DNA of 64,000 nucleotides from Campylobacter sp. RM6914 (GTDB lineage Bacteria; Campylobacterota; Campylobacteria; Campylobacterales; Campylobacteraceae): NCBI RefSeq assembly GCF_004803835.1, contig NZ_CP012545.1, positions 558,001 to 622,000 of the forward strand, read 5' to 3'. Shown piece by piece: positions 36,391 to 45,907 of this stretch (position 1 is its first letter; each line of letters starts with the position of its first letter). The notes under the pieces were generated by a model. It saw only the letters and a program-made list of their open reading frames with translations, ran no database searches and was not told where the DNA came from. The position numbers and the translations under genes were made by a program.

Positions 36391-36968
36391 TGCCACTCTT
36401 TAGTATTTAAAAGCCCGCTATCGCCGATATTTACCGCAAAACCACTTAGGGTTACTTCGGTTTCATGACTTTGTTTGTCGTAGGCTTTTGTTTTTATATC
36501 TATGCGCTTTATATCGTTGTTTGAGTTGAAGTTAGACACTGTGACGTTGTATGTTGAAGAGAGTATGTAGTCTCTTTCTTTTGTTGCTTCCATGTTTACG
36601 TTGCCGGTAAAATTTGCTATGCTTTTTATGTTGGTTATGCTCTCCGGGCAGGCTTTATCTAGGTTAGCTCCGGTTTTTGGTTGAAAATTTCTTCTGCCGT
36701 CACCAGAGATGGAATTTGATTCATAAAAATTTGTATCGTTAAATATCGGCACAAGCGTGTTTTCATTTTCGCTTATATAATCGCATGTAAAGGCGGATTT
36801 GAGCACCAAAGACATGTATGTTTTAGCGTTTAAGATACTTTCTTGTGTCAAGGCTTTTGTGTTTGCGACATTTGTTTGTTTTATGATGATAGGTATGCTT
36901 ACACTTACGATAGCGACCACGATCAGCGCTAAAACGACTTCGATAAGCGAAAATGCCTTTTTCACCAC
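36387..36968 (-). CDS. MshD/PilV-like prepilin-type protein
   Basis: 193 residues starting with KKA before FSLIEVVLALIVVAIVSVSIPI: prepilin cleavage site and Glu5 present. The globular part (about 30-193) has two Cys (FTCDYISEN, DKACPES) likely disulfide bonded. Starts at GTG 36968 or 36965, within the end of the giant gene, with AAGGA upstream. Family place is by N-terminus and gene order; the C-terminal domain is not one I recognise. Confidence 0.72.
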   Translation of the reverse strand: MVKKAFSLIEVVLALIVVAIVSVSIPIIIKQTNVANTKALTQESILNAKTYMSLVLKSAFTCDYISENENTLVPIFNDTNFYESNSISGDGRRNFQPKTGANLDKACPESITNIKSIANFTGNVNMEATKERDYILSSTYNVTVSNFNSNNDIKRIDIKTKAYDKQSHETEVTLSGFAVNIGDSGLLNTKEWQ

Positions 36969-39900
36969 TCTATCCTTCTGTTTGTTCTTTCCGAAACTCC
37001 TTCAAAGTCGCTACCGCCGATAAATTTTCCTTCGCCCATGTTTTTGCCGTCATTATCTTTGGTTTTTAGCCCAAGAGAGCTACCGCCCCAGCCTCCCTTG
37101 TCTAAAAATTTAACGACAAAGTCATTATAGGTGGCGTCTTTGTTTGTTTGGTTGTAAATTAGCCATTCAGGAAGGTCTTGCATGTTGATTTGTGCATATC
37201 CGGCCACAGTGCTACTTAAATTTATAGGCATTTTACCATTATTTAAAGTATAGCCTTCCTTGATCCGTGCCTTTGCTGAGGTGGGTTTTGGATCAAAGGT
37301 TATTGCAACTGCTTTATCGGGCCCGGCGTTTTTGTCGATATACCAGCCGCCGGTATTTGGCAAGACAGAAGCATTGCTTGCGTCAAATATAGCGCTATCG
37401 CAGTTGTTGCAGTAAATTCCATAATACAAATTTGTGTCAAATCCGTTTTTTGGACCTTCTAAATACGGTGCATAAAGTCTGGCGTAGTAAAAATTTGCCG
37501 ACTTTATTTCATCACCTTGTGGCTTTATATATGTTGTGCCATTGACATTATCAGCGTCTTTTATATCGCTAAATTCAAACTGATCGTTTGTGATTTGAAA
37601 TGGATTTATGGCTAGGTTTTTTTCTCGTGCAAAATTTATTTTGACTTCGCCGTTAAAAACACCTCTTGCAAAACCTTCGGCGAGTGCATTAAATTTATCA
37701 TCTTCATTTTGCTTTAGTTTGGAGTCATCCATAAAGTAGTGGATCTTTTCTTTCGTGCTAGCTATGTTTGTGTCAGTGTCACTGCCTGGGTTAAAGGACA
37801 TGTTAAATTTAACATCTTTTGCATAACAACCATTGCTATACATAAGAGCGGGCTTATCGTTATAAAGCCTTGCCGTGATCTGAAACTGCGCTTTTGCGTA
37901 GGTGTGAGCAGGGCTATTGTTGTCGATAGTTTGGCTTAGATAGACTGCTGCTTTATCGTTAGGAAAGCTAAATTTATCTACACGTATGTCTTTTGGTGTA
38001 AACGTAAGACTTTGATCTAGCGGGATATCACACCCTATCATGCCATTAATGTTTTCGTTTGATGCGCTACTGTTTATAACGCAGTCGTTGTTTATGCTAT
38101 CAGTGCTTGTGTATTTGGTGTCTGCCGCTTTTATCGTTGCTAAGCCTATGTCTGGGTAGTAAAAATTTGTGGATTGATCTTGGGCAACCGCTACGCCGCC
38201 TGTTTCTTTTGTTAATCTTCCTTCGCCATGTTTTATATCGGCGTTAAATTTTAGCCCTTTAAGTTCGTCAAGCTCGATGTCACAACCGTCTGGATTTGTT
38301 TGCGTAAATTTGATATCTCCTATCCTTGCACCAAAGTTATCATCGATAGTGCCACCGTATTTAAGGGCTTTGATGGTGATGTTGTCATAGTTTTTGCCGC
38401 CTATGAGAGAGTTGATATTTTGACCATCTTCTTGTAGTATAAATTTGTCCGGTCTAACAGCAAATGAGTCTGAAGAGCATTTTTCTATGGTTTCGTCAAA
38501 TTGGTTCTTATATACCATTTTGAATTTTAAGAAACTATACGATCCGTTTACCAAAACTCTTTCTATGTCAAATTCTGTTTTGCCTTTTGTGTTTATTTCC
38601 CGCGCCGTACTTTCGATAAAATCCGCATCACAACCCCCGGAAACAACACCAACCGTCATTACATCGTCTTTTATAAATATGGCAGGAGTCGTAGCTACGG
38701 CATTATTTTCATCAAAAAACATAAGCTTGACATCAAACGCTCTTCCTGAAAGTTGTGTAAACAAGCTTCTTTTTTCGTTTTTCGCATAGTTTTTATTAAC
38801 AACGTCTATCTCGTTTTTTTCCGGAAGTATTGTTTCTATTTGGTATTTTTTACTTTCGCATTTGCTTATAAAACCGGACTCGTATTTATAGTCCATGCTT
38901 TTATTTTTAAATGACACTCTATAGTCGATTGGTTTAAATTCGCCGTTTAATATATTTTCAAATCGTATAAGTGCACGATTAATATTATCAAACGACCCTC
39001 CTTCGCCGCTGTCCGCTCCCTTTCCTACATAAAAATCTACTAACTTGCCGTTTAAAGTGTATAAATTTGCTTTGTTTACTTCTGAGTCTAGTATGTCAAA
39101 AGACTCTGAGATACGAGTAGGCACGATATAGGTGTTTTTGATGGCATTTTCTGAGTCAAATTCAGCCGTTACAACGACACCTTCGGCTGTTTCGTTGCCT
39201 TTATTTTTTATAATGAGTGTATTTTTTAGGATATCACCGATCCTTAGTTGTGTTTTTTGTTTCTCGTCGGTACTTATCTCAATAAAATCAGAATCACCCC
39301 TTTTATACTCTATCTTTTCCATGTAGCATACTTCAGGCACATAAAGCGTGGTTGAAAATCCTACCATACCGATATTAGTACGCTCGCCAAAATCTGTACC
39401 GTATATACTTTTGGTACCGGCTGTTATTTTTGCTGTTGCACTTGTTTGTGAGTTTCCTATGAGATTAGTTATGTTATAGGTATCAAGATCCATTTGGTTA
39501 TTATAAACTCTATTTGAATTTAGGTGTTTTCCATTTTTTGTTATTGTGCTATTAAAATAGTTATCAAAGTATATATTATTGTTAATGTCTTTGTATTGGT
39601 TGATTCTATTGCTGTTATCGTTTATAATTTTTTTTGAATTGATTTCTATAACTTCGGCATTATATATTTCTTTCTTACCGCCAAACGATAAGATAGAAAA
39701 TGACGAATGTACGTCTCCGCGAGTAGGAGTGTAAAAGCCATCAAATTTAAGATTCATTGATTTGTTTTTTACTATAGGAGCTAATATGGTAAGTCCGTCA
39801 TAGATACTAATATTTTTTGGTTTTATGATATTGGTATGCTGGTCGCCAAAATCATATACTACCACTAAAGCCCAACCTCCATAAAAAGGTGCATATAGTT

Positions 39901-40681
39901 TATTATTCCAAGAACCTTCTCTATAGCCTATTAAAGGAAAAGATTTTCCTTTTGTAGATATTATATCTCCTGCAGTAAATGTCCTACCTTTTTTATCTTT
40001 TCCGAGCGTTTTTTTAATTATATTTGTTACATCTATATTTGCCTGATACATAAACTGCATACCATCATTGGTGTATGAGCCGTACCATTTTGTATCCGCT
40101 TCTTTGGCTGTTAGAGAGTAAATCCTACCGTTTGGTGTTTTAAATTGTATGGTATTAAAATTTTTAATATCTGAGTAATACCTATTCCGCAATACTTTAT
40201 CGTTATCGTTAAATGAGTTTAGACCCCATTTGTTTGATATTGAACCGGCCCAATAAAGCTTTGCAAATATAACCTTACTTCCATCTATGTTTTGTTGTTC
40301 AAATTTGCTCTTATCGCTAAAATCAAGAGTAGCACTTGATGAGTTGGTTATGAAATTTGTATCATTTTTTATAAATTTTATTGTGGTTCGAACCGAATCT
40401 AAATCATTGTATACTTTTGGTTCAAAAAAATATTCACCTGCTTCAGGTATAGATATAGTAGCCCCAGTTACTTCCATATCTCCGTATATACTTGGCTTGC
40501 TGATGCCTTTTTTTGTTAAGACGTTATCGGTTTTTATATCTCTGTATCCATTCTTGCCAAAGCCGGTATTTTCTTTGATGACATCATGGCTTAAACCGTT
40601 TGTGTCTTTGTAAATAGCTCCGAGCAAATTTACGCCAAAAAATACAGCAAAAACACATACGGTAAATTTTAATCTTATCAT
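36962..40681 (-). CDS. Giant exported MshQ-like protein
   Basis: 1239 residues with a signal peptide (LKFTVCVFAVFFGVNLLGA). About 60-440 is a beta-rich region with FAKLYWAGSI and GWALVVVYDFG, a pattern seen in large surface proteins. About 475-600 looks like a DUF11-type repeat (LRIGDILKNTLIIKNKGNETAEG). From about 690 on it resembles the C-terminal region of MshQ (DUF6701): SSDSFAVRPDKFIL, repeated Cys, FYYPDIGLATIKA, FANGxY-like strands, ending in CNNCD and late beta strands. Not a pilin; probably sits at the tip of, or is presented by, the following pseudopilins. First accessory gene after fliW. Confidence 0.68.
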   Translation of the reverse strand: MIRLKFTVCVFAVFFGVNLLGAIYKDTNGLSHDVIKENTGFGKNGYRDIKTDNVLTKKGISKPSIYGDMEVTGATISIPEAGEYFFEPKVYNDLDSVRTTIKFIKNDTNFITNSSSATLDFSDKSKFEQQNIDGSKVIFAKLYWAGSISNKWGLNSFNDNDKVLRNRYYSDIKNFNTIQFKTPNGRIYSLTAKEADTKWYGSYTNDGMQFMYQANIDVTNIIKKTLGKDKKGRTFTAGDIISTKGKSFPLIGYREGSWNNKLYAPFYGGWALVVVYDFGDQHTNIIKPKNISIYDGLTILAPIVKNKSMNLKFDGFYTPTRGDVHSSFSILSFGGKKEIYNAEVIEINSKKIINDNSNRINQYKDINNNIYFDNYFNSTITKNGKHLNSNRVYNNQMDLDTYNITNLIGNSQTSATAKITAGTKSIYGTDFGERTNIGMVGFSTTLYVPEVCYMEKIEYKRGDSDFIEISTDEKQKTQLRIGDILKNTLIIKNKGNETAEGVVVTAEFDSENAIKNTYIVPTRISESFDILDSEVNKANLYTLNGKLVDFYVGKGADSGEGGSFDNINRALIRFENILNGEFKPIDYRVSFKNKSMDYKYESGFISKCESKKYQIETILPEKNEIDVVNKNYAKNEKRSLFTQLSGRAFDVKLMFFDENNAVATTPAIFIKDDVMTVGVVSGGCDADFIESTAREINTKGKTEFDIERVLVNGSYSFLKFKMVYKNQFDETIEKCSSDSFAVRPDKFILQEDGQNINSLIGGKNYDNITIKALKYGGTIDDNFGARIGDIKFTQTNPDGCDIELDELKGLKFNADIKHGEGRLTKETGGVAVAQDQSTNFYYPDIGLATIKAADTKYTSTDSINNDCVINSSASNENINGMIGCDIPLDQSLTFTPKDIRVDKFSFPNDKAAVYLSQTIDNNSPAHTYAKAQFQITARLYNDKPALMYSNGCYAKDVKFNMSFNPGSDTDTNIASTKEKIHYFMDDSKLKQNEDDKFNALAEGFARGVFNGEVKINFAREKNLAINPFQITNDQFEFSDIKDADNVNGTTYIKPQGDEIKSANFYYARLYAPYLEGPKNGFDTNLYYGIYCNNCDSAIFDASNASVLPNTGGWYIDKNAGPDKAVAITFDPKPTSAKARIKEGYTLNNGKMPINLSSTVAGYAQINMQDLPEWLIYNQTNKDATYNDFVVKFLDKGGWGGSSLGLKTKDNDGKNMGEGKFIGGSDFEGVSERTNRRIEW

Positions 40682-40698
40682 TGCAAGCCTTTAGGGGA

Positions 40699-40720
40699 CT
40701 TAGACCAAGATCGGTCCAAG
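40699..40720 (-). other. Stem-loop between fliW and the giant MshQ-like gene
   Basis: On the minus strand CTTGGACC pairs with GGTCTAAG (one G-U pair) around the loop GATCTT. It lies in the 43 bases between the fliW stop and the next start, before a modest AAAGG ribosome site. There is no T-run after it, so it could be an RNA-processing or mRNA-stability element rather than a terminator. Confidence 0.5.
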
Positions 40721-40724
40721 CTGG

Positions 40725-41108
40725 TTACTTTTGTATAAAGTTTTCTATCTTTTCCGCTTGCCCATACTGCGGATATACGGCAGCGTCAAGCACTATTTGT
40801 GATAATGTCATGTTGTCCATATTACAAACTATGGGGGCTATAAAATTTACAGTTGAGGTTTCAAGAGGTAAAGAAACAACAATGATGTTGTAAATTTTAA
40901 GCTCGCTGCTGTCTTTTATCTGCATAAGCTCTTCATAATAAGTAGGAATTTCAAAGTCATAATCCCTAAGAGCAAAAGGGTTTATCATGGTAAAAGAAGT
41001 GTTATCGTCCTTACTTTGAAGCTTTACGAAAAATTTATCAAGTTCTATTATCTCCATTGTTTTAATGTGCTCAAAGCCTAATATCGGACTTTTAACGCTA
41101 AATGTCAT
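40725..41108 (-). CDS. fliW: Flagellar assembly factor FliW
   Basis: 127 residues matching Fli[73 protein letters not shown]. FliW binds flagellin and the RNA-binding regulator CsrA, freeing flaA mRNA translation when flagellin is secreted. Divergent from bamD, as in C. jejuni. Its own -10 lies upstream; ribosome site AAGGAG 6 bases before ATG. Confidence 0.92.
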   Translation of the reverse strand: MTFSVKSPILGFEHIKTMEIIELDKFFVKLQSKDDNTSFTMINPFALRDYDFEIPTYYEELMQIKDSSELKIYNIIVVSLPLETSTVNFIAPIVCNMDNMTLSQIVLDAAVYPQYGQAEKIENFIQK

Positions 41109-41147
41109 ACCTACTCCTTGTTTTTTGATTTATTTGAGTTGACTTTT

Positions 41148-41156
41148 ATTTTACCA
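41148..41156 (-). promoter_or_regulatory. Extended -10 promoter of fliW
   Basis: Minus strand TGGTAAAAT (TG, one base, TAAAAT at 41148-41153), 39 bases before the fliW ATG within the divergent fliW/bamD gap. No sigma-54 GG-N10-GC element was seen there. Confidence 0.6.
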
Positions 41157-41214
41157 TGTTTTAGTCTAAGAAAAACAAAAATTTACAAATTTATGCAAAA
41201 ATAATACCAAAAAA

Positions 41215-41222
41215 TGTAAAAT
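41215..41222 (+). promoter_or_regulatory. -10 promoter of bamD
   Basis: TGTAAAAT with TAAAAT at 41217-41222, 28 bases before the bamD ATG, in a T/A-rich divergent region. Weak on its own. Confidence 0.5.
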
Positions 41223-41250
41223 AGCAAAAAATCAAATTTCAAGGAACACT

Positions 41251-41898
41251 ATGCGTAGGATCTTAAATTTTATTATTATTGTCGGTTTTAGCGCGATTTT
41301 AAGTGGTTGTGCAGAAAAATACACAGAACTTTATAACCTCACTCCTGATGAGTGGTATGCGCAAATTATCGCTGATATAAAGGATGCTGATTTAGAGAGT
41401 GCGGATAAGCACTATGTGTCGATGTCTAGTGAGCACGTAGCAAGCCCACTTTTAGAACAAATGCTTTTGATCCTAGCACAAGCGCATGTTAACGAAGAAG
41501 AGTATATACTGGCAAATTACTACCTTGACGAATACATAAAAAGATATGGCGATGGTGCGGCAAAGACGGAATTTGCTCAATACCTTAAGATAAAAGCAAA
41601 TTTTGACTCATTTTCACAGCCAAATCGCAACCAAAAGCTAATGGAAGATAGCGTGGTTGAGATAGAGAAATTTTTATATATGTATCCAAATACGCAGTAT
41701 AAGCCGCTTATAGAGACTATGCTTATTAAATTTAAGCTTGCTATCTACTATCTAGACACCCAGATATATGACCTCTATATGCGCACAGGACGTGAAACCT
41801 CGGCTGAAATTTATAGACAAAAGATAGAGGCTTCACCGCTAAAAGATGCAAATTTGCTTGAGCCGGTGCTTCCTTGGTATAGAAAAATGTTTGAATAA
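41251..41898 (+). CDS. bamD: Outer membrane assembly lipoprotein BamD
   Basis: Lipoprotein of the BAM complex that inserts beta-barrel proteins into the outer membrane. Signal peptide with lipobox ILSGC ([18 protein letters not shown]), then TPR-like helical repeats ([64 protein letters not shown]). 215 residues. lon follows. AAGGAACACT precedes ATG. Confidence 0.9.
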   Translation: MRRILNFIIIVGFSAILSGCAEKYTELYNLTPDEWYAQIIADIKDADLESADKHYVSMSSEHVASPLLEQMLLILAQAHVNEEEYILANYYLDEYIKRYGDGAAKTEFAQYLKIKANFDSFSQPNRNQKLMEDSVVEIEKFLYMYPNTQYKPLIETMLIKFKLAIYYLDTQIYDLYMRTGRETSAEIYRQKIEASPLKDANLLEPVLPWYRKMFE

Positions 41899-41915
41899 AA
41901 TTAGGAGTGATAAAT

Positions 41916-44327
41916 TTGCAAATAAACGATAACAAGACATTACCGGCAAAATTGCCTGTAATTGTAGAAGATGAACTGTTTTTATATCCATTTATGATAA
42001 CGCCGCTATTTTTAAGTGACGAAGAAAATTTACGTGCACTTGATATTGCGCTAGCTGACGAAACGCCTGTGCTAATAGTTCCTGCAAAACCTCAAAACGA
42101 CGGAGCTAGGGATTTTGAAAGCGTGTATGACGCAGGAGTTATCGGCACTATCATGAGGCGTGTGCCTTTACCCGATGGTAGAGTAAAGATACTTTTTCAA
42201 GGCATGGAAAAGGGTCGCATACTACACGTTATAAATGAAAATCCTCTTGAGGCAATGGTTGATGCGCTACATGTAGTACGTCCTTCGCAGGTTAAAACCG
42301 ATGCTTTGATCGTAGTTCTTAGAGAAAAGGTGCGCGAACTAGCGCAAGTAAGCCATTTCTTTCCGCCTGATTTACTTAAAACGATAGAAGAGAGTGCAGA
42401 AGCCGTGCGTGTATGTGATCTTGTTTCAAGCGCACTTAGACTTAAAAAACAGATCGCTTATAGTTTTTTTATCGAAGAAAATTTAGAGCAGCGTCTGCTT
42501 AAGCTAATCGACTATGTTATAGAAGAGATCGAAGCAAACAAGCTACAAAAAGAGATAAAAAATAAAGTTCATTCAAAGATAGATAAGACAAATAAAGAGT
42601 ATTTTCTAAAAGAGCAATTAAAGCAAATTCAAGCCGAGCTTGGTGCTGACTCAAACCGTGATGAAGAGATAGAAGAGTATCGCAAAAAGCTTGAAAGTAA
42701 GAAAAAATTTATGGGTGAAGATGCATACAAAGAGATAAAAAAGCAAATAGACAAACTATCTCGCATGCACCCTGACAGCGCCGACGCAAATACCTTACAA
42801 AGCTACCTTGACTGGGTTGTTGAGGTGCCTTTTGAAAATTTAGCAAAGAAAAAGTCGTCTATCGCTGAGGTAAGCAAGCATTTAAATGCTGACCATTACA
42901 GCTTAGAAAAGCCAAAAGAGCGTATTGAGGAGTATTTTGCTTTACGTGAATTACTTGAACTTCGTGGTGTTAGCGAGAAAGTAAACAACGGTGCCATACT
43001 TTGTTTTGCGGGACCTCCGGGAGTTGGTAAAACAAGTCTAGCAAATTCTATCGCAAAAGCTTTAAAGCGCGAGCTAGTGCGTATAGCTCTGGGTGGGCTT
43101 GAGGATGTTAATGAGCTTCGAGGACATCGTAGAACCTACATAGGCGCGATGCCCGGACGTATTGTCCAAGGGCTTATAGAGGCAAAGCAAATGAACCCTG
43201 TTGTGGTGCTTGACGAGATAGACAAAGTAGGGCGAAGCTATAGAGGTGATCCGACTGCTGTTTTACTTGAAATTTTAGATCCGGAGCAAAATAATAAATT
43301 TCGTGATTATTATCTAAATTTCAATATTGATCTTAGCAAAGTGATATTTATAGCCACCGCAAACGACGTAAGTCAAATTCCTGCTCCTTTACGCGATAGG
43401 ATGGAATTTATACAGCTTAGCTCATATACTCCACAAGAAAAATTTGAGATAGCTAAAAAATATCTAGTCCCTCAAGAGCTTAAAAAACATGGACTAAAAC
43501 CAAGCGATGTTAGTATAAATAAAGAGGCTCTTGAACTTATCATTTCAGACTACACACGTGAGAGCGGAGTGCGTAATTTACGCCGTAGGATAGCTGATAT
43601 ACTTAGGAAAGTTGCTAAAAATATCCTAACTAAAAATAGCGAGGGCAAAGTTACTATAACGGCTAAAAATTTAAAAGAATTTTTAGAGAAAAAGGTTTAT
43701 GAGATAGAGCAAGCCGATAAAAAAGACCAGATAGGTCAGGTAAATGGCCTAGCTTGGACTAGCGTAGGTGGCGATGTGCTTCGTATAGAAGCCATACGTA
43801 TACAGGGCAAGGGCGTGATGCAAATAACCGGGCAGCTTGGCGATGTAATGAAAGAGTCTGCACAAATAGCATTTAGTGTGGTAAAGGTACTAATCGATAA
43901 TAAAAAGCTAAAAGTTCCGATGGCTATCGTGCCAAAATTTGAAGATGATAAGCGCAAGCTTGAGGCTAGCGATGTTTACCGTAGATATGACTTGCATGTG
44001 CATGTTCCAGAAGGTGCAACGCCAAAAGATGGTCCAAGTGCCGGCATAACGATGGTTACAGCCATAGCTTCTATACTAACTGATATAAAAGTTCGCCATG
44101 ATGTTGCTATGACGGGCGAGATCACTTTAAGCGGAAAAGTACTTCCGATAGGAGGACTAAAAGAAAAGCTTATTGCTGCTCACAAGGCAGGTATCAAAAC
44201 GGCTCTTATTCCACGTAAAAACTACGAACGAGATCTTAACGACATCCCTGATGAAGTAAAAAAAGATATCAACATTATTGCCGTTGATACGATAGAAGAT
44301 GTGTTGAAAAACGCTTTGGTTAAGTAA
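41916..44327 (+). CDS. lon: ATP-dependent protease La (Lon)
   Basis: AAA+ serine protease degrading misfolded and regulatory proteins. N-terminal LON domain ([21 protein letters not shown]), coiled coil ([18 protein letters not shown]), Walker A ([10 protein letters not shown]), Walker B ([11 protein letters not shown]), and C-terminal protease domain with catalytic Ser in [11 protein letters not shown] and Lys in [19 protein letters not shown] 41916 ([10 protein letters not shown]) is preferred: AGGAG ends 8-9 bases before it, whereas the upstream GTG 41907 overlaps that AGGAG and cannot use it. About 803 residues. Same direction as bamD, 17 bases on. Confidence 0.95.
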   Translation: MQINDNKTLPAKLPVIVEDELFLYPFMITPLFLSDEENLRALDIALADETPVLIVPAKPQNDGARDFESVYDAGVIGTIMRRVPLPDGRVKILFQGMEKGRILHVINENPLEAMVDALHVVRPSQVKTDALIVVLREKVRELAQVSHFFPPDLLKTIEESAEAVRVCDLVSSALRLKKQIAYSFFIEENLEQRLLKLIDYVIEEIEANKLQKEIKNKVHSKIDKTNKEYFLKEQLKQIQAELGADSNRDEEIEEYRKKLESKKKFMGEDAYKEIKKQIDKLSRMHPDSADANTLQSYLDWVVEVPFENLAKKKSSIAEVSKHLNADHYSLEKPKERIEEYFALRELLELRGVSEKVNNGAILCFAGPPGVGKTSLANSIAKALKRELVRIALGGLEDVNELRGHRRTYIGAMPGRIVQGLIEAKQMNPVVVLDEIDKVGRSYRGDPTAVLLEILDPEQNNKFRDYYLNFNIDLSKVIFIATANDVSQIPAPLRDRMEFIQLSSYTPQEKFEIAKKYLVPQELKKHGLKPSDVSINKEALELIISDYTRESGVRNLRRRIADILRKVAKNILTKNSEGKVTITAKNLKEFLEKKVYEIEQADKKDQIGQVNGLAWTSVGGDVLRIEAIRIQGKGVMQITGQLGDVMKESAQIAFSVVKVLIDNKKLKVPMAIVPKFEDDKRKLEASDVYRRYDLHVHVPEGATPKDGPSAGITMVTAIASILTDIKVRHDVAMTGEITLSGKVLPIGGLKEKLIAAHKAGIKTALIPRKNYERDLNDIPDEVKKDINIIAVDTIEDVLKNALVK

Positions 44328-44334
44328 AATTCAT

Positions 44335-44368
44335 TTTTCCCGGTAGGTTTTGTAAACTTGCCGGAAAA
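44335..44368 (+). terminator. Terminator hairpin after lon
   Basis: TTTTCC-C-GGTAGGTTT pairs with AAACTTGCCGGAAAA, with one bulged C and two G-U pairs, then T-rich sequence (TATTTTAAATTTTTATC). It starts 7 bases after the lon stop. The remainder of the gap to 44528 is very A/T-rich with no gene supported. Confidence 0.7.
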
Positions 44369-44528
44369 TATTTTAAATTTTTATCTCTTTTTTCTTTAAA
44401 TTTAACAACAAATATATCTTGCAAGCTAAATAAATTTTTATAATAATATTTATATAAAGGTTTTATAGGAGTAAAAATATAGAGAAGATTAAATTTAAAG
44501 AAGAAAGTAATATAATTTTTATAAAAGT

Positions 44529-44552
44529 GCTTAGCCCAAATATGGGCTAAGC
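44529..44552 (-). terminator. Terminator hairpin after rpsR
   Basis: Perfect 9-base stem GCTTAGCCC (44529-44537) with GGGCTAAGC (44544-44552), 6-base loop. On the minus strand it is followed by ACTTTTATAAAAATT, and lies 9 bases after the rpsR stop. Confidence 0.8.
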
Positions 44553-44561
44553 AAAGTAGTA

Positions 44562-44822
44562 TTATAGGCCCTCAAATGGGTTTGTTACTACGTTATCACG
44601 ATCTACTATATATGGTATAAGCGCTGCTTGGCGAGCACGTTTGATCGCTTTTTCTACCATTTCTTGGTATTTTTTAGATGTGCCAGTTAGTCTGCGTGGC
44701 ATTATCTTAAATCTCTCTGATAAGCAATACTTTAAAAGTGAAGTATCTTTATAGTCGATAAAATCTATCTTTGCCTCTGTGTATTTGCAATATTTGCGTG
44801 AATATTTTCTTTTTTCTGCCAT
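44562..44822 (-). CDS. rpsR: 30S ribosomal protein S18
   Basis: 86 residues ending in the S18 core: [55 protein letters not shown]. Starts with [15 protein letters not shown] where many S18s carry a zinc-type Cys pair. Binds S6 and 16S rRNA central domain. Last gene of rpsF-ssb-rpsR. Confidence 0.96.
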   Translation of the reverse strand: MAEKRKYSRKYCKYTEAKIDFIDYKDTSLLKYCLSERFKIMPRRLTGTSKKYQEMVEKAIKRARQAALIPYIVDRDNVVTNPFEGL

Positions 44823-44835
44823 AATTTATCCTTAA

Positions 44836-45396
44836 TTAAAACGGTATTGTATCGTCGCTTTCGTATTTTACATTATCCGAATCAACGTTTACTTCAGGGA
44901 TTTTTTCTTCATAATAATCTTCATTGCTTCTTTTGTTAAATTGCTGATTTTGAGCTCTTTGCGGTGCATTTTGGTTATATCCGCTATTTTGTGAGTTGAA
45001 ATTTGACCCACTATTATAACCGCCCTGTTGATATCCGCCTTGATTATTTTGATTGAATCCACCTTGCGAAGAAGGGCCACCTCCAAGCATTTCCATGTTT
45101 TCAACACTTATGCTGTGTTTACTTCTATTTTGGCCGTTGTTGTCTGTCCACTGATCAAATTTCAAGCGACCCTCGACCAAAATTTTAGAACCTTTACTTA
45201 GGTATTGGTTGGCTATCTCTGCTGATTTTCCAAAAAAAGATATGTCGATAAAGCAAGTTTCTTCTCGTTTTTCACCGTTTGCCGTAAAACGGCGTGTTAC
45301 TGCTATGCCAGAATTTCCGATAGCAGAACCGCTTGTTGTATATCTTAGCTCGATATCTCTGGTTAAATTTCCGACTAAAACTACTTTATTGAACAT
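44836..45396 (-). CDS. ssb: Single-stranded DNA-binding protein
   Basis: 186 residues: N-terminal OB fold (MFNKVVLVGNLTRDIELRYTTSG...IDISFFGKSAEIANQYLSKGSKILVEGRLKFDQW), a Gln/Asn/Gly-rich linker (about 110-155), and an acidic tail ending ESDDTIPF for partner proteins. Placed between rpsF and rpsR, the classic order. Confidence 0.96.
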   Translation of the reverse strand: MFNKVVLVGNLTRDIELRYTTSGSAIGNSGIAVTRRFTANGEKREETCFIDISFFGKSAEIANQYLSKGSKILVEGRLKFDQWTDNNGQNRSKHSISVENMEMLGGGPSSQGGFNQNNQGGYQQGGYNSGSNFNSQNSGYNQNAPQRAQNQQFNKRSNEDYYEEKIPEVNVDSDNVKYESDDTIPF

Positions 45397-45410
45397 TTTT
45401 TATCCTTAAA

Positions 45411-45833
45411 TTACTCTTCTGTAAGCGGTTGTTCTTCTACTTTTTCAACTCTTGGCTCACGTGGTGCTCTTGGCTCACGTGGCTCTTTGCGAGCGATTGT
45501 TTGTCTGATACCTTTTACCATTCTTTCCCATGCGGCTATCTCGCGTTTGTTTTCGTATTTAACGCTTAAGAATCTGATTATATCTTCTGTGATTCTGATA
45601 TTTCTAACAAGTTCTGCTAGAAGTGCCGGAGGTGCTTTGTAGTAGATAACAAAATATGTGCCGCGCTCATATTTTTTAATAGCATAGGCAAGTTTTCTTG
45701 TGCCTATCTCTACAACATTGGCTATCTCGCCGCCGTTTTTGGTTATGACTTCTTTTACGAAATCAACTTTTGCTTTAACTTCTTCTTCTGTAAGCGTAGG
45801 CTTTAGAATGAATAAAAGCTCGTAATGTCTCAT
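45411..45833 (-). CDS. rpsF: 30S ribosomal protein S6
   Basis: 140 residues: S6 fold [56 protein letters not shown], and [24 protein letters not shown]. The C-terminus is extended by an Arg/Glu/Pro repeat ([19 protein letters not shown]) from a short DNA tandem repeat at about 45445-45487. A promoter and a stem-loop lie in the 74 bases before its ATG. Confidence 0.95.
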   Translation of the reverse strand: MRHYELLFILKPTLTEEEVKAKVDFVKEVITKNGGEIANVVEIGTRKLAYAIKKYERGTYFVIYYKAPPALLAELVRNIRITEDIIRFLSVKYENKREIAAWERMVKGIRQTIARKEPREPRAPREPRVEKVEEQPLTEE

Positions 45834-45855
45834 TGATTCTCCTTGTGGGTATTAA

Positions 45856-45869
45856 GCTCGCGAACGAGC
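45856..45869 (-). promoter_or_regulatory. rpsF leader stem-loop with UUCG loop
   Basis: Minus strand GCTCG-TTCG-CGAGC, a 5-bp stem with a UUCG loop, in the leader between the rpsF promoter and its ribosome site. Leaders of rpsF in many bacteria bind the S6-S18 complex and repress the operon. I cannot show that this hairpin is that site. Confidence 0.4.
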
Positions 45870-45893
45870 AAGGATGCTTTTAAGCAAGCTAGG

Positions 45894-45899
45894 ATTATA
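45894..45899 (-). promoter_or_regulatory. -10 promoter of the rpsF-ssb-rpsR operon
   Basis: Perfect TATAAT on the minus strand (GGTATAATCC), 60 bases before the rpsF ATG and directly after the holA stop, giving a short untranslated leader. Confidence 0.7.
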
Positions 45900-45907
45900 C
45901 CTTTTTC

